Shown: in pieces, positions 1 to 10,719 of the stretch | How positions within the stretch are numbered: position 1 is the first letter of the stretch | Layout: each line of letters begins with the position of its first letter | From: Heliocidaris erythrogramma | Lineage: Eukaryota > Echinodermata > Echinoidea > Camarodonta > Echinometridae | Direction of reading: 5' to 3' | Assembly (NCBI GenBank): GCA_025617745.1 | Contig: CM046869.1 | Coordinates: forward strand, 5,170,244-5,234,243 | Length of the DNA stretch: 64,000 nucleotides | Translations under genes and position numbers: made by a program | The notes under the pieces: model-generated | The model's input: only the letters and a program-made list of their open reading frames with translations | Databases searched by the model: none | Told to the model about the DNA's origin: nothing

Positions 1-940
1 ATGTGAACAGAGCAAATTTCTATTGGACAATGAGATTGAACTTTAAACTGGAAATTGAAACTTCCATATATGCACAACAAAAGAGTTTACAAAACTAAAC
101 TTTGAGCACTCAACTGTTAGTGCCAACTCAAATAATGATTGACATGACAGCAAGGAAAGAGAAAAATATATAAAAATTGTGTCAACTTTTTTTCTTTACA
201 GACAAGAGAAGTCATGCATGGGAAGATCATAATGACAGGTTGTTTTTATAGAAAATTTGAGTTTGATTAAATACATGGAAGACAATTGTATTGTGATGTG
301 TGGTATAATCAAGGGTGAACCTTGTCTATACTCTGCTCTGTTACAATAAAATAATCATGTTTGGTAATCACTGTCATTGTGATTGAAGGTCATTTGCTAT
401 TCTCATAGTAAGCTCATGGGAGTACAATTTAAAACTTTCTCATGAAATTTAACATTGTTTAACTCAAACACGGCCTTGTCATATAAAGACTTGCATTTAA
501 TTCTTTGTATTTTATGCCTGTATACTCAACCTATGTATTTATGTATGCTATTTTGTCTTGTTTTTTATGCAAATGTGAAATAAATGAATTGAATTGAATT
601 GAATTCAAATCGATTGTAACTAAATGTAATCGCAAATGTGTACATAAAAGATAGGACTTCTGATTAATTTTAAGTTTCGATCAATTCAGATGAATTGCAA
701 CTCTTTATAAGATGGGGCCTGCAGATGTATCATAAAGACATGAAAAAGCAACTGGCAAATTTAAAACAAAGCAATTGTGTATTCACAGAGTATTTTACTG
801 CTATTGTTTAACTTTAATTTGTAAATGCAATTACATAAAGCACAGTACAACATCAGACCCTAATTATCAATAGTCTTTTAAGAATATTTCACTCGTTATT
901 TCCGTTATGTTGCCAGTTTTGGCTTGATAATGTATCATAG
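1..940. other. AT-rich noncoding stretch with a LINE-like 3' tail
   Basis: No exon or transposon body is recognisable. A (TGAAT)n run at about 583-606 follows an AATAAATGAATT sequence. This looks like the 3' end of a non-LTR retrotransposon on the plus strand, because a second, minus-strand end with the same pentamer tail sits at 6161-6300. The upstream 100 bases have no readable reverse transcriptase. Confidence 0.35.
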
Positions 941-955
941 CCAAAAGACAGTACT

Positions 956-1267
956 TTATGCAATATAAGCATATATCAAATTCATCACAAAATTCATACA
1001 TTCTGAAAGTGAGAAACAGGAGAGACTTTCATCTTTTTCCTCATCAAAGCATACAAAAGCAAAGTGAATGGGTTGGCAGTGCAGATAAAAGTTTTCTTCT
1101 AAGAACTTGGAGATGAAGGATGGATGGCTAATATCAGCTTCTTGTAAGGAACCTGGAGACGGGGAGTTGAAGGATAAGATGTTGGTTTCTTGGAGGTAAG
1201 AGAAGAAGCCGAGACGAATAAATATTGGGACAGGGATCTCCATGCACTTCATGATGAATTCCAGCAT
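956..1267 (-). CDS. possible terminal exon, unknown protein (weak)
   Basis: A 103-codon frame is open on the minus strand from the ATG at 1267 to a TAA at 956. It follows a possible splice acceptor (TGACATGACAG) a few bases upstream of the ATG. An in-frame stop lies 15 bases above the ATG, so a spliced start would be needed for a longer protein. The translation is rich in Phe, Leu and Ser, with an acidic patch (CFDEEKDESL) and no motif I recognise. Composition is more balanced than in neighbouring AT-rich DNA, which is why it is listed. The ORF could be chance, since 100-codon frames occur in 64 kb of random sequence. No upstream exon could be joined because the gene would run toward higher coordinates through a MITE cluster. 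Confidence 0.18.
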   Translation of the reverse strand: MLEFIMKCMEIPVPIFIRLGFFSYLQETNILSFNSPSPGSLQEADISHPSFISKFLEENFYLHCQPIHFAFVCFDEEKDESLSCFSLSECMNFVMNLIYAYIA

Positions 1268-1453
1268 GACTCTGTCATGTCAGAATTGTACCATCCAGGT
1301 TTCCATCCAGGGGTCATGAGTGGATGAAAACAGGGCAAGCATGGACGAGGACGGGGGAGGACAATGATACATGAATATAGAATATGTCTGAGACCAGTTT
1401 CCACGAACCACCCACCTTCAAACTCTATATAGCTACACTTTCAGACTAGAAAT

Positions 1454-1513
1454 CGTCTGTTGAGAGCCAGAGGGTCATTTACTCTGTGCCAAAGCATATG
1501 AGTTAAACAGACG
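1454..1513. repeat. hairpin repeat of the AGAGCCAG family, copy a
   Basis: A 60-bp unit has terminal inverted CGTCTGTT / AACAGACG and the core TTGAGAGCCAGAGGGTCATT. The right arm of the core is eroded. The same core recurs at 3169-3244, 6322-6352, 23421-23458, 33820-33858, 39469-39544 and 40995-41062. Confidence 0.6.
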
Positions 1514-1549
1514 AAATTATGCGTACTGTAAAACATATTGAAACTTGTA

Positions 1550-1993
1550 CAGTCAAACCTGCCAAAGCATTAAACTGTATAACAAAGATCACCTTTTTTT
1601 TGTTTACCCTTGATCAGTGATTCTCACTGAAACTGATATCAAAAGGAACATGTATATCAAGACCACCTGTCTGTAAAGACCACTTTTCTTGTCTCCCTAG
1701 AGTGGTCTTTTAATATAGAACACAACAGTATAGACTTTCAAATAATTAACCTAAGGCAATTTCCATAGCCTTGTGTAACCTAGAGTGGTCTTTTAATATA
1801 GAACACAACAGCATAGACTATCAAATAATCAACCGAAGGCAATTTGCATAGCCTTGTGTGTCACCTTCTGAAATTATGTGACATAATCTGACACTGATTT
1901 CTACACTCAATACAATGGTCTACAATATAATATTCAAATTGCAGTTGAATTGATTTTTTTCAAGTCTTTGTGATCGAGTTACAGGTTTGACTG
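1550..1993. mobile_element. mariner/Tc1-like MITE, enlarged copy
   Basis: The element starts CAGTCAAACCTG and ends CAGGTTTGACTG, with a TA on each side (1548-1549 and 1994-1995). This is the pattern of Tc1/mariner elements. The interior carries the family sequence 'aagaccacctgt...cttttcttgtctccc'. It is longer than the sister copies at 22762-22951 and 41071-41243 because an 83-bp block is tandemly duplicated inside it (1698-1780 and 1781-1864). It has no coding capacity. Confidence 0.8.
1698..1864. repeat. 83-bp tandem duplication within the mariner-like MITE
   Basis: Two head-to-tail copies begin TAGAGTGGTCTTTTAATATA at 1698 and 1781. They differ by a handful of substitutions, so the duplication is not brand new. 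It starts exactly in the right-hand subterminal block of the MITE. Confidence 0.8.
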
Positions 1994-2189
1994 TATGTAA
2001 CGAAATGTCATATGGTGAAATGGAAGTTCGAGTATCGTTTCCTACAAAAAGAACTTGATAAAGGAGCACGGCTGACACACAGTGTGAATGTTGTATAGTA
2101 TGAGAACTGTACACAATCGTGCACTTCCCTCCCAAACAAATTTGTTTGTACATTTTGAATGATCCTTGTCCTGTATGTTGTACGTCTCT

Positions 2190-2800
2190 TTTGCCATATG
2201 ATGCACCACGCGGTACCCCGGGGTAGCGTTGTACCCCGGGGTACCATGTTGTGTAGCGCCATCTCACGTCCACTCGAGTACAACCCCAGTGCGTGTACGT
2301 AGTCACAATGCATGTTAACAGTGCAGTGTTATTATGCATGGTGTGCATGCACTGTACTGCTGCTCGCGCCCTAGCTGCTAGCAGCCCTCACAAACGCAGT
2401 GGCTATAGCGTTAGCTCCCGCGGCTTTAGAACTTGATTTTATTTCACTTCTTCCTAAAACATCACTTCATCGTTACTGTATTTTAGCTGTCAAACTTTCA
2501 AACTTAGACAATGGTGGAAGGTAATGGTGGATACGGAAATTTACTGTAAGGGAAAGGACGTAAAAGACGGAAGATTCCAAGGACCGAGAAAGTTGAAAGA
2601 GCACGATATCGTGCAATACAGAAGTTGGGGGACGAGCAGGCCGCTGATCTGTGTACATGGATATGATAGCGGTTTTTAGGAAGGCGAGTAACGGGGGAGA
2701 CAAGGAGCAGGCTGATGGTGTTATTATGACACTGCTGGCCCAATCCCTCTCTCAAATCGAAGAAATAGAAATCAATAATAGAATAATTACTCACAACAAT
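2190..2800. other. GC-richer segment with KpnI/SmaI-type palindromes
   Basis: The local base composition rises well above the surroundings. The block GGTACCCCGGGGTAGC then GTACCCCGGGGTACC lies at 2212-2245. Plus-strand translation at about 2552-2660 gives a basic, charged stretch (GKGRKRRKIPRTEKVERARY) ended by stops, which may be a fossil of a coding or transposase sequence. Minus-strand frames through here are open for 76-142 codons but overlap one another and have no motif. I see no gene I can support. Confidence 0.3.
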
Positions 2801-2963
2801 AAATTTGAGAAAAATTCATGACTTATAGGATGTTTTACAAGAACATGGGACACAATTGAATGTTGAAAAAAATCACACCAAAATAATTTCCCACTTTTTG
2901 GTAACCCAGGGTACAGCCCTAAAAAAAAATTAAATAATTCTAAAATATGGCGGATTTTTATTT

Positions 2964-2979
2964 GGTACCCCAGGGTACC
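2964..2979. repeat. near-palindrome GGTACCCCAGGGTACC
   Basis: A 16-base near-perfect palindrome is almost the same as the two at 2212-2245. A weaker version, GGTAACCCAGGGTACAG, lies at 2900. The four sites within 770 bp bound the segment 2212-2979. Confidence 0.5.
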
Positions 2980-3168
2980 ATTTATGTCATCATATAAATA
3001 GTTATTTGAGTTTCTTTACCGAAGATTTCCCCTTTCATGTGAATAAGCCCTTAAAAGGAAACTGAGCACACTCTAGACAATCTAGATTTATTTCACGACT
3101 TTAAAAGGACTGCATTACAAAGATAAAGCAGTGTTCAAAGAGGAAAGGTTAGGGGAAATGCTACATAT

Positions 3169-3244
3169 CGTGTGTTGAGAGCCAGAAGGGCCTTAACTCT
3201 GTGTAAAAACATATGAGTAACGCCCTTCTGGCTCTCAACACACA
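3169..3244. repeat. hairpin repeat of the AGAGCCAG family, complete copy
   Basis: Left arm TGTGTTGAGAGCCAGAAGGG and right arm CCCTTCTGGCTCTCAACACA are near-perfect inverted copies around a 30-bp loop containing 'aactctgtgtaaaaacatatgagt'-type sequence. This is the best-preserved member, and it would fold into a stem of about 25 bp. Confidence 0.75.
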
Positions 3245-3599
3245 ATATATGACTAGGCTGACAGAATATAAAATGTTTCTACCAGATCATTCTGGTTATA
3301 TCAGAAGATTATTCTGTTATTTATCCTTTTCATTTATCTGGTTTCCAATTCTTCTCCGATTTCAACAAGTTATTAATATTACATATCTTTGGTAAAGCTT
3401 TTCACTTTTATGCCTTTTCTCTTTCCAAATCCACTTTCTATCACTCTCTCATTATTTCTTACACAGCAATGTTCTTATGATCTTCTATACCCCTTCTTAA
3501 TAATTCCTCATTATCAACTGCACATTCATACTCTCTTTAGCTACGTTCATTTTAACAAAACAACGACTCACTAACCACATACAGGCCCGAAACAACGCT

Positions 3600-4640
3600 T
3601 CGAGATTATAATTGTATAATAATATCGATGGATGTATTTATGTTTATGTTTATCAATGCATTCATGCATTCATGTATTAATGTTTATGTTTGTAACCTAT
3701 ACCATGTAACTACAACAAATTTCCATATATGAATGGACAATAAATTAACCTATGAACCTATTTTAGACGCTAATATCTAATATTATAAATTCATATGATT
3801 GTGAATATCATTCCCGTCCTTTAATTCCCTCTAATTCCCCCATTTCTCCATCTTCTTCTTCTTTTCTACACTGTCTTTTCTCCCTCTTTCGTTCCCCATT
3901 CACTGTGACTTCATAATCCTCTTGGATTGCCATTTCACCCTATATGTGTGGGAACGCAATATTAGAAATCTTATTGCAATAGTCATGATAGTGCAAAAGA
4001 AAAGGATCTCAATTTAATCTTGTCCATTTCATGATGGATTCTAGCAAGCCGTAGAATTGGCAGTTCCATTTCAGAATCAAATTTGCAGAGAGCAGGCAAT
4101 GATACATTCAGAATTTGATTAAAATACTGAATGATGGAGTTGGAGTGGAGTGGAGTGGAGTGGAGGGGGGGGGGGGAACTCCTTGGGTGAATTTCCAATT
4201 CAAATGTACCAAATATATTAGGTATTGGTTCAGTAATAATAATAATAATGGTTGTGTATCCCTCTGAAATAAATTTTAAAAGATGTATTCTTCTCCTTTA
4301 AACTACTTTGAATGAATCCCTGGGTATTACTAATAGAGTTAAATAGCTCTTTATTGGATTTACCAAGTAGAGCGAGTTTATCCATGGTAGAGAGATACTA
4401 TAATACATAATACACCAACGTATAAATTTCTAATGATTCTAAACTCACAGCACTTGATTTCAAATACAATTATAATGTATGAAAAGTGCCTTACTCAGAA
4501 AATATGTTATTTGCTTGTACAGAATTTATTGATGCTATGTCAGTCATGCAAGTGAGGTTATAATCTAACTCCACAGACCTTTTTGAAGAGACAGTTACCT
4601 TTTCAATATTATATTGTTTCTCATACCCATTTCAATAATT
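3600..4640. other. AT-rich stretch, possible LINE 3' end, no gene
   Basis: The stretch 3600-3765 ends in a short ACCTATGA repeat after an AATAAATTAA. This resembles a non-LTR retrotransposon 3' end but has no coding support. A GAGTG repeat at 4139-4165 runs into a poly-G tract. An ATA microsatellite lies at 4236-4250. Nothing else is recognised. Confidence 0.3.
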
Positions 4641-4649
4641 CTTATACTT

Positions 4650-5050
4650 TTGGTACACACCAAGCAGTAAAATTCAGTAATTCACAGCAGACCGTGCTTC
4701 TCTTATGAGGACCCTTTCAATAATCAGCCCAAAAGGGAGCACTGTCATGGTAACTGCACACGCCCAAATATATATGACATCTTCCGGTCAAGCGGAAGAG
4801 CTCACAATTTTGCGTGCGACATTTGACAGCCCTAAATCAAACTGCTACATGTACACATTCGCATGTAGGGCGAAGCTTCGGTAGTGCACGCTCAATGTGA
4901 CCTTTCAGTAATTCTTTGGTCCACACCTGGTCTGTACGTGGTGCGCTCCTGCTGCTCCTAAAATCAGCTCTAAAAGAGAGCGGATTATTTTTGCACGAAC
5001 CATTCAGTAATTCAAAATTTTACGACTTAGAGAGGACCTGGTCCGAACCA
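4650..5050. mobile_element. MITE with degenerate TGGTNC..ACCA termini
   Basis: The left end is TTGGTACACACCAAG and the right end is the inverse of CTGGTTCGGACCAGG. Subterminal 'attcagtaattca' is found next to both ends and once more in the middle. The interior is GC-richer than the flanks and has no ORF. It stops six bases before the TTAA that opens the THAP-bearing element, so the two form a cluster. Confidence 0.5.
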
Positions 5051-5059
5051 GCGATTTAA

Positions 5060-6007
5060 AGGAGAATTATCCCCAGGCTTTTAAATGTAAATAGGGTCAT
5101 AGTGAATAAAATAACATTTAATTTGATATAAAAATCACCGTTTTAGACCAACTGATGCCGTTGTAAGAGCAGAAAATAGAGACCACTTTTTACGATGATT
5201 ACAACGTCGTCTGCTCCTACTGGCGGCGTCCATTTTCTCTAAATTTCCCATAAAACCTTGCGCGTGATGACGTAGGGGATGGAGAACTCACTAGCTAGTA
5301 GCTAGCTTGCATGAAGCGCGCGCTGCATATACACACGGTAAACATGGTGTATTGTCAAGCGTTCGGCTGTTGTAACTGTTCCAAGAAAACGATGGAAATC
5401 ATTCCATCGGTTCCCAGACCCGCAGAAATGTCAGCAATTGTTCAAGCGTTGGGTGACCATATTGAACGTGGAAAAATTCCAAGGAAAAGACTTCAAACTA
5501 GATCGGAAAAATGATGTGATCTGCAGTGATCATTTCACGGAGGTCGATTATTACGTAGATCTGCGGGCTAAGCTTATGCCGTATAATCAAGCTAGTGTGT
5601 CCTGGAACACGTTTTACTTACGATGATTATTTTACTCTAATAAATGTTTTTTTCAAATGTGATAGTTACGTAGATAATATAAATTGATTTATTTAATTTA
5701 ATTATGAAACTCTTGCGTAATTTATGTTATTATTAATAATAATAAACTCTTTTTAAAATAATGTTGGTGAACTATTGCGAGCCAATTACAATGCGATACG
5801 GCCAACTCCATGCCCTACGTCACACAGCCCGATCGCACCGGGAACATGGCGACGCTGCTTTACTCTCGAGAACAATAAAAATCGCAGGATTCAATCGACA
5901 ATTCCCATCCTCTCGATTCTCGAATATACGATGTTTTTACTTTATCAGAAACTGTTTAGAATTCTGTTTTAGGTCAATGATAAAAGTCTCGTGGGGATAA
6001 TTCTCCT
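5060..6007 (+). mobile_element. Kolobok-like DNA transposon remnant carrying a THAP domain
   Basis: The element is 948 bp. Both ends carry AGGAGAATTATCCCCA in inverted orientation, and each is flanked by TTAA (5056-5059 and 6008-6011). The interior holds a broken THAP-type zinc finger (see the next entry). TTAA target sites together with a THAP domain in the transposase are the known traits of the Kolobok superfamily. P elements also have THAP but duplicate 8 bp. No catalytic core is present, so this is an internally deleted or captured-gene derivative. An inner inverted pair (TGACGTAGGG near 5269, CCCTACGTCA near 5814) marks subterminal structure. Family assignment is inference. Confidence 0.7.
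5344..5632 (+). pseudogene. THAP zinc-finger domain remnant, frameshifted
   Basis: The ATG at 5344 opens MVYCQAFGCCNCSKK, which has the THAP start pattern (C-x4-C with the conserved Ala and Gly before the second Cys). The first frame then loses similarity near 5430. A second frame carries the rest of the domain: KRWVTILN (the conserved Trp) and then VICSDHF, the C-x2-H pair followed by the invariant Phe. One frameshift of the host element therefore splits the C2CH domain between two frames. THAP domains bind DNA in a sequence-specific manner and serve as the terminal-repeat-binding part of P and Kolobok transposases. After SDHF the sequence runs out within about 30 codons, with no transposase core. 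The fragment is not expected to be functional. Confidence 0.65.
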
Positions 6008-6160
6008 TTAAATAAAACTAATAGTGTAAGACATTCTTCAAATCACAAATGTTATTATTGTATGAAATCAGTCATTTTTAATGATATCATGATATTTGTA
6101 GAAAAAGACCGTAATCTACAAAACAATACTGTAGGTTTTGTTCTATAGAAATATATAAAG

Positions 6161-6300
6161 TGAATTGAATTGAATTGAATTGAATTGAACTGAATTGAAT
6201 TTATTGAAATGCACAACTGAACAGGCATTAAAATTGTCTCATGGTCTCACATTTATATAAAGCATATATAGTAATACATCAACATAATCATGAACTAACA
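6161..6300 (-). mobile_element. LINE 3' end fragment with TGAAT-type tail
   Basis: Read on the minus strand, the sequence ends TTTCAATAAATTCAATTCAG followed by repeated ATTCA units. This is the form of a non-LTR retrotransposon 3' terminus. The 5' part is missing and no coding sequence remains. Clade cannot be told. Confidence 0.45.
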
Positions 6301-6321
6301 TTTACAGATAACTTAAGAACA

Positions 6322-6352
6322 TAACATCTGTTGAGAGCCAGAAGGGCGTTAA
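6322..6352 (+). repeat. hairpin repeat of the AGAGCCAG family, half copy
   Basis: Contains TCTGTTGAGAGCCAGAAGGG and then 'cgttaactc'. The expected inverted right arm is not present, so only one arm survives. Confidence 0.55.
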
Positions 6353-6399
6353 CTCATGTCTAGAGGTAAAAAGATGACAGCCTCTATAAATGATTAAAA

Positions 6400-9300
6400 A
6401 ACATCCCTATGTCACTTTCTCAAGATCCATGGAAATTGATGTGGGAGAGGGTGAATCATGAATGTCATGAAAGGCATTACAAACTTATGAATAAATGAAT
6501 AGCTATGATTGCAAGTTTAATAAATAACAATAAAAAACAAAATAAGAGGTGTTTCTCCTTCATCCATCTTGATTTATAACATAAGCAGAAGCCTTACAGC
6601 CAAATTTTCATGTATTGAGTTAAAACGTGGGAGTGACGGCTTTAAAATGTCACGTTTCCATGGAAAATGAACTCCAAGCGATGGTACATCTGTAAGGGAA
6701 GTGTGTTAAGTTGTGTTCATATTTCGATATTTATTCTACATGATAAATTTTCATATGTAAACTGTCCAGATATAAGAAATTTAGGAACATGGTCTCAGTC
6801 AAAACCTCTTGCTAAACTTTTGAAAATATCACTTTAATAGAAATTTGAAGGTTTTCTTTTTTTCTTTTGTTTTCAAGAGTTAAAACAGATATGTGCTACA
6901 AATTTCACAAATGATACCGATACTCCTGTAAATTGAAAAAAGCCCCCTTAAATAACTTCTATAATCATTGCATAAATTTGATGAGTAAAGTATACATATC
7001 CAATGTCACTTAAAGGTAGCCCTCAAAAATAAAATTTGAATTCAATTAATTTTCATTTCATTTCACTTTCATTTTTCATATTTCATATTTCTCATGAAAA
7101 TACAATTACATTTCAAAAATAAATACATACATACATAAATAACATAAAGGTAAATGGTCCATATAATGTAGTCATTTTAATGATGGGACCTACATGAAAG
7201 CAAGCTTGTAAAGCTTGAATTCAATTAAGATCTGAATTCAATTAAATTTGAATTTAAAAAAATAGAATGCAAGTTTCTAGCCTAAAAACAGGAATCAAAT
7301 TACAGCACAAAAATTTGAAATCCTTCTCAAGGTAAAAATTGACTACTGAAACAATGAGGGAATTTTCCAGTCATGCGGCTGTATGAAGTCTGAGAGAAGT
7401 TTGATAAGAATTGTACATGTGAATAAGACCTTGACTGTCCTCCTCTATACCTCATCAACGACATTTGCCACTTGCGATGGGTGTATTATTACTGCAGACT
7501 CCACTCCCCGGGCAAAACAGAATGCATTTATTCATTGGGAAAGAGGTCAAGAAAATTGTCAGAAATACAAGATGTAGTCTGCCCTTTACAAAGGAACGAC
7601 CACAGAAAAAAGAAACCACCCCCTCCCTAGCTCACCCACGAGTACAGGGAAAAGTGCGCTGCGATGATGCATGGCTTGACATTTAAGCAGAAAGAACAGA
7701 ATAAACATATATTATTTGTTTGTTTGTGTACATGTGCATACATAGAACAATGCAAGGTACATGTATGTGAATATAGATCTGCTTACTCCATATACACATG
7801 TAAATGGAGAGCAATGGACCGCTTCGGTAATGTATGCAAATTTTATACATACCTTTCAAACAAAGGTTGTTCTTGACAACCTGAAAGCTTGCCGGACATA
7901 GCAACAAATAATGTTGCAAACTGGATTCCAAGCACTGAGGCTCATTTATAAAAAGCAGGTTAATGGAATAGCTCGTCATTAGGTGCTCAGCGAATATATA
8001 TGTGCATAAATTTGAATACATTACAGAAGCGGTCTATTGGAAAAATAAATAAATGTTTACTGTTTGCTTGTTCTCATTGATAAGTGTGTCAAAGTTGAGA
8101 AACAAAACATAACTAAACATAATATTTCATATGAGAGGCCATTTGGAAATAAATGGGTTAATTGTACATATCTGTTTGAGAGCAGGCCAGCCAGGATATT
8201 AACCTTATATTATAAATGATATGAGCAGATAATTATATGTTCGTTTGTCTGTATTCATATGCACATGAACAATACTTGGGGAAACCAGATAATTGTTGAA
8301 ATTATGAGAGATACATAATCATGTTCGTCTGTATGCAATATCAAATTGTAAACATAGCGCAATAAGAGAAAACAAATTGAGGTTTCCATGTGAAAATAAC
8401 CTAGAGTTCATAAAAACAGCTATGTTAGTTGTACAAAGTCCATACCTTGCAATCCACCTAAAGAAGAAAAGCTAATCAAATATGAACAATCATGGAAGAC
8501 TTTTCCTTATTTAACAGAAAATTTCACACATTATTGGCAAGATGAAAATTTAATGTAAATTTGGAGTTCTTGAATATTGTTCTAAAGAATGTCAGGTGTG
8601 TTTGTACGTTCTTGAAGTATTGTTGGCTGAGCGTGAGAATACTCGGCTTCAAAGTGACTAGAAATATACACATGTACATGTCATCATTACAATGAAATCA
8701 TTTCTAAACGGGGTAAGCTGTGATAAGGTGACATTGGTATAACAGCCGATCCCTATTGAAGAAAAAGGGGCAAAAAAAGGGGGAAAAAGGGTCAAAAAAG
8801 GGGCAAAAAAAGGGGGAAATAGGGGCAAAATAAGCGGCAAAAAGATTCCCTTGTCCATTCCCTGATCCCATCTTTGGAAGGCCTGGATTCCTACAGGGAA
8901 AATAATTGCTAGGGGGCATTTTTTTTCCTTGCATCCCCCCCCCCCCTTTCTCTTGCAGCTCATACACCCCCTGCTGAGAGAGGCTGAATAGGTCTGGCGG
9001 TATTCCCATGGGAAAATCATTCAAAGGAAAGTTCCTCTCTTTTTTTGCTCCTTTAACATTCAACCCCACCCCCCCCCCCCTCCTCTCCTCCCCCCCCCCC
9101 CCCTGATTTCAGCCCTCTGACCATCCTGTTAACTGCCCCTGTTAGCTGTCTTAACGTACAAGTAACCTAAAACCCAATCATACCTGATTTTAAACTAAAT
9201 ATCTTTGAATATCAGATCATCTTCTTCTAGAACAATGCACACTAAACCCAGTATATTCATTTTTTGTACACTATTGCTTGTTATAGCCACAAAAAACGGT

Positions 9301-9600
9301 CAGATACTTTCCAAAATAGAAACGGTAAAAAAAACAGTTTAAATTCTGACTATTGAAAAAGAAAAGAACAAACACGTGAAAACAAGATCACCAAAAGACA
9401 CAACAGGAAGAATTACCCTTTATTCTGCTTTACAGGTGATTCATTGGGTTCTCTACAAATATAATTTTTACCTCCAAACTAGGCTATTGAATATTGATAA
9501 CACTCGTCCGACACTAATTTTTGCTATGCATAGATATTTGCCTGGTTATTAATATTTGTATAGCCCCTGGCACAAGCAGTGAAGAGGGGTGACAACATCC
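6400..9600. other. AT-rich noncoding stretch with G- and C-runs
   Basis: No exon or element body is recognised. A G-run tract at 8767-8830 has six or more runs of three to five Gs separated by A-rich spacers. Poly-C runs lie at about 8934-8946 and 9069-9103. A degraded AGAGCCAG-family arm is at 8170-8205 (TTTGAGAGCAGGCCAGCCAG). Confidence 0.35.
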
Positions 9601-10430
9601 CACTTTATGCATCAATTCAATGACAAGATAATACAATACATGTAAAATACTGCATATTAACAATAACTGCTTTTGTATAGCACTTTTCCCCCATGAATAC
9701 CGATCAATTTACAACTGATTATCATGAATACACTCCAATAAAGGAGAATTCATCGACATTCCCTTTAAAAGATACCGCTAATGGGTGGAGCAGAACAATC
9801 TATTCAAGCGCAATTATGGGACGGCATAAAAGTAGCTATGCAAATCAATATTTATGAATTAACAATGCGGCGTACTACTGAGTTCAGTAAATTGATCAAA
9901 GATAGTATAGGAATGCACTGTTCAGTATTGAGTTCACATGTGGTGTATTTCAGCTGGAGGAGGCAATTGCTGAAAAAGGAGGAAATTGACAATAACTTTC
10001 TTAACTTAATGTTGCTTATGGTTACAATATGAAATCAAGCCAATCGATGATATTGCAATTGTTTGTCTGATTTTTAGATGATAGTATAGTCTTGGATTTT
10101 TTTTCTTGAACTGAGGATTGTATCAATTATGAGTAGGAGGATGATGATGATGATGGTGAGGATGATGATGATGATGGTGGAGATGATGATGGTGTAATAA
10201 TGATGATGATTGTGGAAACTAATCACATAACATGAAAGTCCTATTGCTGATATTTTTCTTTCAAATATATGATAAGTTTGTATTTTCTGACATGACTAAG
10301 ATAGGGAAAACATACATATAAACTCAAATGCTTTTATCATACGTGGATATGACAATTTCATTTCTATCAATCATACAAGTTTGTTTTCTGCTCTTCGCAA
10401 GTTTATGTAAGCTTCAGAAATTTTATATAA
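9600..10430. other. noncoding stretch with GAT microsatellite
   Basis: An imperfect (GAT)n/(GATGATG)n tract occupies about 10136-10212. An 83-codon frame at 9781-10032 is open on the plus strand but shows no motif and no splice context, so I do not call it a gene. Confidence 0.4.
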
Positions 10431-10436
10431 AATAAT

Positions 10437-10714
10437 ATAATAATAATAATACAAAAATAACATTTATATTGCGCTTAATACAATGTTTCTAAGTGCCGAA
10501 GTAGTATTATTACCCTGGCTTTAGCCCAGCTGCCCTATAAGGCGCTGAAAGCGTTCAAGGAATAAATTCCTACCAGGTACCCATTTAATACACCTGGGTG
10601 GAGAGTGGCAAATGTAGATTAATGTCTTGCCAAAGGACATTAGTGCAGCGTCGGGACTCGAACCACGAACCATGAGATCTACAGTCCGGTGACGTATCCA
10701 CTGGACCACGACAT
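10437..10714 (-). mobile_element. tRNA-derived SINE, near full length
   Basis: Read on the minus strand, the head has an A box (GTGGTCCAGTGG) and a canonical B box (GGTTCGAGTCC), the internal RNA polymerase III promoter of a tRNA. The unique body includes CCTTTGGCAAGACATTAATC and CACTCTCCACCCAGGTG. The 3' end GCGCAATATAAATG is followed by a TAT/ATT-repeat tail. The body matches the copy at 31385-31703. The tail resembles the 3' end of the CR1/L2-like LINE at 16121-16740, the expected arrangement for a SINE that borrows LINE machinery. Confidence 0.85.
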
Positions 10715-10719
10715 TTCTA

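Noticed and set aside
10660-10714. Possible tRNA gene from A and B boxes
   Set aside because: No cloverleaf closes, and the sequence continues into a SINE body and ATT tail.
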